Source: Haemonchus contortus
Taxonomy: Eukaryota > Nematoda > Chromadorea > Rhabditida > Trichostrongylidae
Length of the DNA stretch: 64,000 bases
Assembly: GCA_000469685.2 (NCBI GenBank)
Contig: LS997564.1
Location: 15,465,591-15,529,590 of the forward strand
Direction of reading: 5' to 3'
The translations under genes and the position numbers were made by a program. Shown here in pieces: positions 57,301-64,000 of this stretch (positions are counted from its first letter, which is position 1; each line of letters opens with the position of its first letter). A model generated the notes under the pieces. That model was given only the letters and a program-made list of their open reading frames with translations. It searched no databases and was not told the DNA's origin.

Positions 57301-57556
57301 TGTGAGCATCACTTAAGCAGGTTACGACGACAAATGAATCACGAACCTTCGTGGTAGTTCCGAACCAGAAGTCTTGCAGTTACCAAAACATCCATTTTCA
57401 ACATCTGGAACAAGCATTACACCTTTGGTACGATCTTTCTGCCTGTATGAACAGCATACCACAGTTCTCGCAACAACATCGTGCTCTTCGTCGTCGTCCA
57501 GCGTTCTGCCGACGCTTGCTCGTCGACCGTTGCTTCCGCATGAAGTGGTGATGGGA
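54397..57556 (-). CDS. Probable host gene exons, unknown function
   Basis: Minus-strand candidate exons with agreeing phases in pairs: 57556-57384 (RTLDDDEEHDVVARTVVC, KGVMLVPDVENGCF) to 56982-56902; 56101-56008 (CLIIKRTHPEDGIERTELRL) to 55884-55756 (QAHVLMEAARYLQDRADDA); and 54661-54566 (ITSVDSEPPISDTDYKRMY) to a terminal 54448-54397 ending KIEGN. Acceptors such as TTTTTCCAG and TTTTACAG are good. Joins between the pairs are not resolved, so exons are missing. The segment HVLMEAARYLQDR recalls the helix 2 of HLH proteins or the SIN3-interaction helix of Mad proteins, but no basic region was found. Confidence 0.45.
56215..56397 (+). CDS. Small Ser/Lys-rich open frame
   Basis: Sixty codons from ATG at 56215 (MKEQSSSQSQSTAKNYEKSL) to TGA at 56397, with a basic C-terminus (KFKSPTKKPILRDG). 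The composition looks coding, but the minus strand here lies within a probable gene, so it could be chance. No domain. Confidence 0.25.
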   Translation: MKEQSSSQSQSTAKNYEKSLAQLGSSRIRKSVRSVKGLEPGKFKSPTKKPILRDGSTKIV

Positions 57557-57599
57557 CTGAAACATCCCTGACGGATAGTCCACCTTTTAAGCAACCCTT

Positions 57600-58009
57600 G
57601 TTTTGGTTATTCGATAAGGTTGATTTCAACCATATTACATGCATAAGAAGCGCTCCCGAATGGAGGTAGCGGTTGGTCTTCAAAAACTGCTTCAAGATAG
57701 AACTATTGCTATACCCAATAAACTTATCATGGAATAAAAGAAGGTGAGAAAAAGTAGTTGAATCAAATCGATCGGCACTGAAAAAAATTAACGTTTTTGA
57801 GCAGAGGTTTTTGGAACAGTTTTTCGAGCTTTTCAGGACAATAGCTCGTCAGCACCACAGAAAAATTTGCCTTCTCAATGCATCATGGGTGGTAGAGGTG
57901 TTTGACCACGCAATATGTTTTTTTTATCGAAAAATACAGACACAGAGAAAACTTCAATGAAATCATCTCTCTGCTTATTTTCAAATGCTTGCTAACCAAG
58001 GTGTCCATC
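57600..58009. other. No gene recognised
   Basis: AT-rich, without long frames or recognised repeats. Confidence 0.4.
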
Positions 58010-58172
58010 CCTACCGAATCGAGTGGTTGTTACCAATCTCGTCTGGGAGGACAAAAGCACTAACTTGTACATCGGCTGGCCGCCGCAAGCCATTGTTCAG
58101 GCCACAAATGCATTCAATACGCCATTGCAATTCTGAATGGATGTCCAATATGGGGCGTACCCCTCAGAAGGA
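58010..58172 (-). repeat. Dispersed repeat X, copy 4
   Basis: Reverse-oriented copy of the repeat at 33844-34011, with ACTTGTACATCGGCTGGCCG and matching flanks. More diverged towards its right end. Confidence 0.8.
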
Positions 58173-58239
58173 ATTGATCCAAATCCAATAGACATTATCC
58201 TTTTTTTTATATACCCTCTTCCTTCCTGCTTCCCCCAAA

Positions 58240-58448
58240 CGCTCTATAAGAGAGTCAGAAAGGGAAGTGGTGAAGTTCTACGGATCCCTGACAGCTTAGA
58301 GAAACGTCTCCAGGACTTTTTTATGCAGCTGAATCGCACACTTAATTTCTGCTCTTTCCTGTATTTGCCAGAGTTCAATGGCAATCCATCATATGACTCA
58401 TCAGTTGGGGAAAATCTCGCCCACTGGTCTACTACTCCTATCTGCTAG
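58240..58448 (+). CDS. Possible exon, unknown
   Basis: An open stretch with a coding look (GEVLRIPDSLEKRLQDFFMQ, FCSFLYLPEFNGNPSYDSS) ends at TAG 58446-58448. No start or acceptor was fixed and no partner exon was found between repeat X and the LINE. Confidence 0.3.
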
Positions 58449-58968
58449 AAGGAAATAGTTTGCGACGAGGGCGAAAAACGAGACTGATCTGAATCTCTAC
58501 TGCAATCACATTATCCATTCACGATTCTTGCCATCAAATAACACATGTTACTAATAAAATTTTCTATGGCATTAAACTTTACTTTATGATATTGATTCAG
58601 TTAGTTTAACGACGAGTATTGCTGCAGGAACCCTGACCCATACTGAATTGTTGGTCTACGACCCTGAAAAGCTATGGAAATGGCTCGGATAACCAGTCAT
58701 ATACTGGATTAGTCAGCCTTTTCCAACGCAGTATTCTCTGAATCTCTGTTTGTTCAATTTTTTTGGCTTGCGAGCTCCGTTTTTGGATTTTCAATTTCAC
58801 TGGCCGAAAACTATTCGCCACTTCTCCACTTCTCCTACTAGACACTTACGTACTGCCTATCTGCCACAGTAAACGTTAATCTGATTAAGAATCATCTGAG
58901 AAGGTTTAAGAAAGATTGACTTTTAAGTTAGCTGATAGTTACCAGCTAAGCTGATCACATCCGCCTCT

Positions 58969-59625
58969 GTGAAGAACTGGTTCATTCTGCTCTGTGGTGG
59001 TAAACAACTGGATTTCATCCTTGCTTTGACGTTCTACCAGAACAATCCTCAATACTATAATACAATAGCGAGCGAGCTTCTAAAGCCGCTCCTTGAGCGC
59101 AATACCGACCCGATTGTTGGCAAAATGCTCAACGTTCTTTCGGAAAAAATCCCAAATGAAATATCTGAGCAAGTTGAGGCCGAGAAGCGAGCTAGAAGTC
59201 TGGTGGTGAGTGGTATCGACGAGGCGCCACATCAACTCAAACCCTCGGAACGCCAGAAGGATCTCGAAAATAAGGTGGCTGACCTACTCGATATTTTGGA
59301 AGTTGAGTGCCGCCCTGTGGAAATCTACAGGATGGGGAAGCTTGATCCCTCCCGCCCCAGGCTGGTGAAAATTCTGCTCCCCTCAAAGGCACACTGGCGA
59401 ACTGCATTGGCCAACGCCAAAAACTTGAGGTCCGCGGGCTTAGCCAATGTGGGGTTGTGAGGAAGAGCATGACGGCTGAAGAACGAAGACACGAATACGA
59501 GCTACGGCAGGAAGCAAGAGAACGGAATAGAGGAAAATCGAAACGCGAATGGGTCGTGTTCAGGGGAGAACTCAGGAAGATATCAGATCTTTCTCACTCT
59601 CAAAAGTTGGGAAACCACTGAGTGA
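58969..59625 (+). pseudogene. LINE ORF1-like region
   Basis: Contains a charged helix (ISEQVEAEKRARSLVVSGID), then LDILEVECRPVEIYRMGKLD and PRLVKILLPSKAHWRTAL, an RRM-like segment. After a frameshift near 59455 it reads MTAEERRHEYELRQEARERN, the typical end of this region in nematode CR1-like elements. The start is uncertain. Confidence 0.65.
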
Positions 59626-59639
59626 GCACGGCAATCTGA

Positions 59640-62620
59640 ATACCTTGCACTGTTTTCTCTTTAATGCTCGAAGCCTAACGAACAAAATTTCCAACTTGCA
59701 TGCAATTTTGAATATTGAAAAACCTGATCTTGTGATCATTACGGAAACTTGGTTAAACAGCCACATAGCCGATTCAAATTAAATGCTAGTTTACCTTACT
59801 TAGTGTATCGCCGTGACCGAGAAGGAAGAAAAGGTGGCGGAGTCTGCTGCCTGATCAACTCCCTTTCAGTTCCCAAAAATATCATTCTTGATTACACAGG
59901 CAACTCTGATGTCTTATCTTCTGAACTCTGTACTTCTAATATCCTATCCAGAATAAGATTCATCGCTGTTTACCGTCCTCCGAATTCTAATGCAGCTGAT
60001 GACTCTCAACTTCTCGCTCTACTTTCTGATTTGAGCTCTACCAGGCGCAATACCATCCTTCTAGGTGATCTCAACCTCAGAATTGATTGGGAAGAGAATA
60101 AGGCTTTTAACTCATCTTCAGCTCTATTCCTAGACTTCTTCGAGAATGTCGGTTTTACACAACTGGTTTCTCATCCCACTCATGGAAGCTATATTCTAGA
60201 TCTTATCCTTTCTACTTCGCCGATTGTAACCAGCATCTCAATTTTGTCTCCATTTGGTAATTCTGACCATAATACCGTTGCTTTTAATGTTCTCCATAAT
60301 GGGTCTATCAACAATTGCCTTCCTATGCCAGATTTCCTTAAAACTGATTTCAAACTTATGAACCTTTATTTACAACGTATAGACTGGCTCGATGTTTTTG
60401 ATAATTACGTCTCTGCGAGCGACGTCTACCGAAGATTTTGCTCTCAGATTTACAGTGCCATGTCGTGTTGTGTTCCTTTTAAGTTCCCTCGCTCATCATG
60501 GCTAAGCTGTCCACGTCACGTACTGAACTTATTCGATCAAAAGCGACGTCTTTTCCTGTCTAATTCAGTGAAATCCCCTCTTTATGAAAAGATATGCTCG
60601 GATCTTGATTATCATATTAAAAAATTCACAGCTAACCAGGAAAGACGTCTGCTTTCCAGAACCAAAACGAAAGAACTCTTTCATTACATCAGACAAAAAG
60701 CCAAGCTTCGGCCATATGTCCCAACACTATCCAACTCTTCGGGTTCTACTTTCACCTCCGACAAAGAAAAAGCTGATGCTTTGGGAGAGTACTTTGCAAG
60801 TGTGTTCACAGTTGATAGCACCAGTGATGGAGTACTATCGTGCGGCTTTCATGAGATTCCGCAACGCCTCTCTGAAGTTTTTATTGACCCCCATGAAGTT
60901 TACAAAATCCTGAAGAGCCTAACACCTTCCACTTCCGAAGTTTATGATGGTATTCCTCAGATTATATTTAGGAAATGTGCCGCTTCTCTTTGTCATCCAC
61001 TATCTCATATTTTGAACATATCAATGCTTCTGGGTGAGGTTCCTGATTTGTGGAAAGAAGCTATTGTTACTGCTATTCCAAAAACTCCTTGTAGTCATTT
61101 ACTCTCAGAATTCCGCCCGATAAGTATAACGCCTACTCCAGCCAAAGTGATGGAACGAACAATTAGGGATAAACTCCTGTCATGGCTTCATAGATTTGGT
61201 CTAATTCCACATTCCACAGCACGGCTTTCTTAATGGAGCATCAAGGACAACCAACCTCCTCGACTGCACTTTCGACTGGTCTCAGTCCTTGAATAGAGGA
61301 CAAGCCATCGATGTAATTTGCGTTGACCTTTCCAAAGCATTTGACACGGTATGTCATTCGAAACTGATCATGAAACTCAAGACCCTTGGTGTGACCGGGC
61401 AACTTCTGGAGTGGTTCAAGTCATATTTGGATAACCGATTTTTCACTGTTAAAGTGGGCCACAGCTTTTCTGAGAGACATGGCTGTTCCAGTGGTGTCCC
61501 TCAGGGAAGTGTTTTATCTCCCCTACTGTTCCTAATTTACACCATCGATCTTCCTGCGTTCATTAGAACCTCAATGGATATTAAGGTTCAAATGTACGCA
61601 GACGAAATTAAAATTTATGCTGCTTACGACAACGACAGGCGGCAGGAAGTTCAATCAGCCTTGCGGCAGTCTATAGTGAAAATGAAAGAATGGGCCATGA
61701 CATGGGGTTTAACTCTTAATCTGAACAAATGCGCTGTATTCCATGTTGGAGAAGGATGTGATGCAGACTATTACATTGACGGTGTTAAGTTGAAAACATG
61801 TGACTCAGTGAAAGATCTCGGAGTTCTCATGAGTTAAAACTTGAAATTTTCTAAACATATAGAAAAAATATCTAAAAAAGCATTCAGCATTGTCTATCTG
61901 ATCTTTCGGAATTTCTTGAGCAAAGACTCGAAAGCCTTACTTGCTTTATACAAAGCTTTCGTTCTCCCCCATCTTGAGTACTGCTCCTCCATATGGAATC
62001 CAGTTCGCAAAAAGGGTATATCGAAGTTAGAGAGAGTGCAACGGACTTTTACAAGACTACTTTATTTCAGGTGTTTTTCTAGTACCAATCATACTAACTT
62101 GCCAAGTTACACAGAAAGGTTGAAAACGCTTGGACTAGCACAGCTAACTCATAGGAGAATCGGAGCTGACTTGACCCTCGCATTTCGTATCCTAAGGAAC
62201 GAAACTAAATTAAGGTCAAGCAAATACTGGGTGTTCCGCCCAAGCAGTGGTAGAACAAGCGGTTTCAACCTGCACAACGCAAAGATTTTGAGGAAGCACC
62301 ATACTTTACTCTTCAACAACTTCTTCTACCGGACTGCGAGGTGGCTTGTTTGCCTCCCGACTGAATTACTGCGATCACCAAGTGGTGAGGTTTTCAGAGA
62401 AAAACTGAAGAACGTTGATTTTGGGGAAGTGCTGAATCTTAACTTTCGATTCGATCGAAGCAATCCAGGCATATTCTACAATACTCGAATTTTCCAGAGT
62501 AGCCTTTCACCATTCTTCAAGACCGTCGAGGAACTTGCACCCGTTGCACTCACTCACTTACAGGACGAGAGCCTCTTCCTCTTCAGCTCCTCCGCAATAC
62601 TTTCAAGCATTGATTTATAG
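59640..62620 (+). pseudogene. LINE endonuclease-reverse transcriptase
   Basis: The apurinic endonuclease domain comes first: FNARSLTNKISNLHAIL, PDLVIITETWLN, then after a frameshift near 59770 GGGVCCLIN, FIAVYRPPNS, LLGDLNLRIDW and FGNSDHNTVAF. The reverse transcriptase follows: EFRPISITPTPAKVMER, a frameshift near 61228, VDLSKAFDTV (motif A), GVPQGSVLSPLLFLIY (motif B) and YADE where the family has YADD (motif C). A stop lies at 61835-61837, and the C-terminal region continues (LYKAFVLPHLEYCSSIWNP, LERVQRTFTRLLY) to 62620. It would nick target DNA and prime reverse transcription if intact. Confidence 0.9.
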
Positions 62621-63145
62621 CATTAGCATCGGTATTATATACGAAATATTGATGTTTTTGATCTGAGGATAAGTAGTGCGTTTCTTCGATTACCCCCCGC
62701 CTGCCGACCTTTCCGTCCTGTCCAAAAGGTAGCCAGCTAGTCGCACAAGGATCCTGGAGATTATTCAACTATATTTCTCGAGATCTTCCTCAATCGTTTT
62801 AATCTGGAGCCCACGTCGATACGGGCCATTCTATAAGATGGCAAGCTGTCTATTTGTTTTGGAAAGTACCCCTTAAATGTAATGTCTTCTGAAAAGCGAA
62901 AAATTCATCCTACTACCAGGGAAGTCGACTATCACGCTTGGCTGCTGGTTAAGATGGGAGTTTATCTCGGCAGGCGACTTGCTGTGATGGGAATCCTTTC
63001 ATTTTCAAATTTTAATTTTAAATGGTCACTTCTGTACGTACAAGTTTGCATTTCTATTTCAGTCAATTTTTTTTCATGGTTTGAGACCTCTGTCCTCTAA
63101 GTAAGGCACACCTTTGAGTGTATGAAATAAATAAATAAATAAATA

Positions 63146-63384
63146 CCGACATACTCCTGACTGTTGGTAGGACATCCCATTGACTCAACACATAACCTTA
63201 GTGAAAATAAACGACAGGCCCTTCCTCCTAAAGGCACAGTTCACGTTAATTCAGCTGTATCTAGTTTTAGTCGATAATTCATCTGAGAGTCCAGAAAAGC
63301 GCAACAGTGGCGAAGAAAACGCGAAAATCGGTGTTTTCAGAGAAATATAGGGTCACAAAAAAGAAGTAGAAATGTGATCGACCT
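63146..63384. other. Spacer with MITE-like end sequence
   Basis: TAAAGGCACAGTTCACGTTAA near 63229 matches the terminal inverted repeat of the MITE-like family (copies at 1276 and 16449) and may be a truncated copy. No gene. Confidence 0.45.
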
Positions 63385-64000
63385 AAAAATTCCGGCGGTG
63401 GAGTGATGATATTAGTTCACTCAAGGCTTTCTATGGCCCTCCTTTGTAAGGAGTCTGTGGAATGTGCACACGATGTACTTTGTGTCGATATTCTGAATGG
63501 GAGTTCAAGCTTGGGGCTCATAGTAATATATAGAACTCCATCATGCGTTGCAGCAAAGACTAAGCAGATGTTTAAAGTTCTCAGTAATCTAATTGCTTGC
63601 GAGCTTGTTGTAGTAGTTGTGGGGGATTTTAACTTGCCAGAAATTTTTCACAATGCCAGTGCTCATGGGGATGGCTCCATAGTATCGGAATTTTACGAAC
63701 TGGTGTACACTCACAACTTAACCCAGCATGTCAAGGAACCGACTAAGCTTGGCAGGGTCTTGAAGTTGGTTCTGAGTAGTGAGCCAGACTTAGCTAGCAA
63801 TCTAAAAATTCGTCCGCGTGTTGGACATAGCGATCACAGCAGCGTTGTTTTTGACATCACTGGTTGTGATAGCATGGCTGGGAGTGCTTTTCGCAGAGTT
63901 TACTCAGCATGCAACTTTGCAGCTTGACGCTGTGATCTTTCCCGTATACGCTGGGTTAACCTGCTTGAAAGCTGCGACAGTGTTAATGCAAAGTACGAGT
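63385..64000 (+). pseudogene. Second LINE endonuclease fragment, runs off window
   Basis: The frame opens at GGGVMILVHS and continues with LGLIVIYRTPS, VVVVVGDFNLPEI and RPRVGHSDHSSVVF, the conserved blocks of a LINE apurinic endonuclease. It differs in sequence from the LINE just upstream and is a different subfamily. A TGA at 63925-63927 is followed by more of the same frame (RIRWVNLLESCDS). It is 5' truncated near 63385. Confidence 0.8.

Larger units (their letters stand above)
58950..63145 (+). mobile_element. Nearly full-length CR1-like LINE
   Basis: A non-LTR retrotransposon with an ORF1-like region (58969-about 59625), an endonuclease/reverse-transcriptase ORF (about 59640-62620) and a 3' untranslated region ending in GGCACACCTTTGAGTG and an AAATAAAT repeat tail at about 63122-63145. 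The tail and domain order suit the CR1 clade. No direct target repeats were fixed. Frameshifts and stops disable it, but the frames are long, so it is relatively young. Confidence 0.88.

Noticed and set aside
57443..57459. 17-bp intron splitting the exon at 57556-57384
   Set aside because: Too short to splice. A single uninterrupted frame spans the site.
1..64000. CRISPR arrays, bacterial operons or rRNA
   Set aside because: No regularly spaced short repeats, no dense same-strand intact genes and no conserved rRNA words were seen; the window is eukaryotic.

Overview
This is eukaryotic DNA, most likely from a nematode and plausibly a strongylid or hookworm relative. That is an inference. The host exons are short, their introns are often 40-120 bp with TTTYAG-type acceptors, and the mobile elements are types common in nematodes: Tc1, mariner, BEL/Pao with a phlebovirus-like envelope, CR1-like LINEs, MULE and Penelope-like elements. 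No rRNA gene, intact tRNA gene, operon or CRISPR array was seen.

Layout. 0-6 kb holds dispersed and inverted repeats, one copy of a TTAA-flanked MITE-like element and an (AC)n tract. 6.2-18.4 kb is a + strand host region: a multi-exon gene of unknown function whose exons mostly join in phase, interrupted by a dead Tc1 element, a dead mariner element inside an intron and a second MITE copy. 18.7-26.3 kb is a degraded BEL/Pao retroelement on the minus strand, bounded by 239-bp direct repeats. It keeps gag, a protease DTG, the integrase C-terminus and an envelope-like gene resembling phlebovirus Gn/Gc, followed by an extra zinc-knuckle ORF. 27.3-30.8 kb holds a related, more decayed element. 31.5-33.6 kb is a Ty3/gypsy relic with a large internal deletion. 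33.8-42.5 kb is dominated by fold-back structures: a 0.47-kb-arm inverted repeat carrying tRNA-like heads, and a much larger one with 2.2-kb arms, one arm split by a Penelope-like GIY-YIG fragment.

42.6-46.9 kb is the best host gene: a seven-exon, 310-residue seven-transmembrane receptor whose exons sum to an exact reading frame. 47.5-52.1 kb holds repeats and a MULE transposase relic. 53.5-57.6 kb contains probable minus-strand host exons without a recognised domain. 58.95-63.15 kb is a nearly full-length CR1-like LINE with several breaks and a YADE catalytic box. A second LINE endonuclease fragment runs off the end of the window.

Overall this is a host-gene-poor, transposon-rich segment in which young insertions are nested in older ones. 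Splice sites and repeat boundaries were read by eye and may be off by a few bases. Protein family assignments come from motif recognition, not from a database search.
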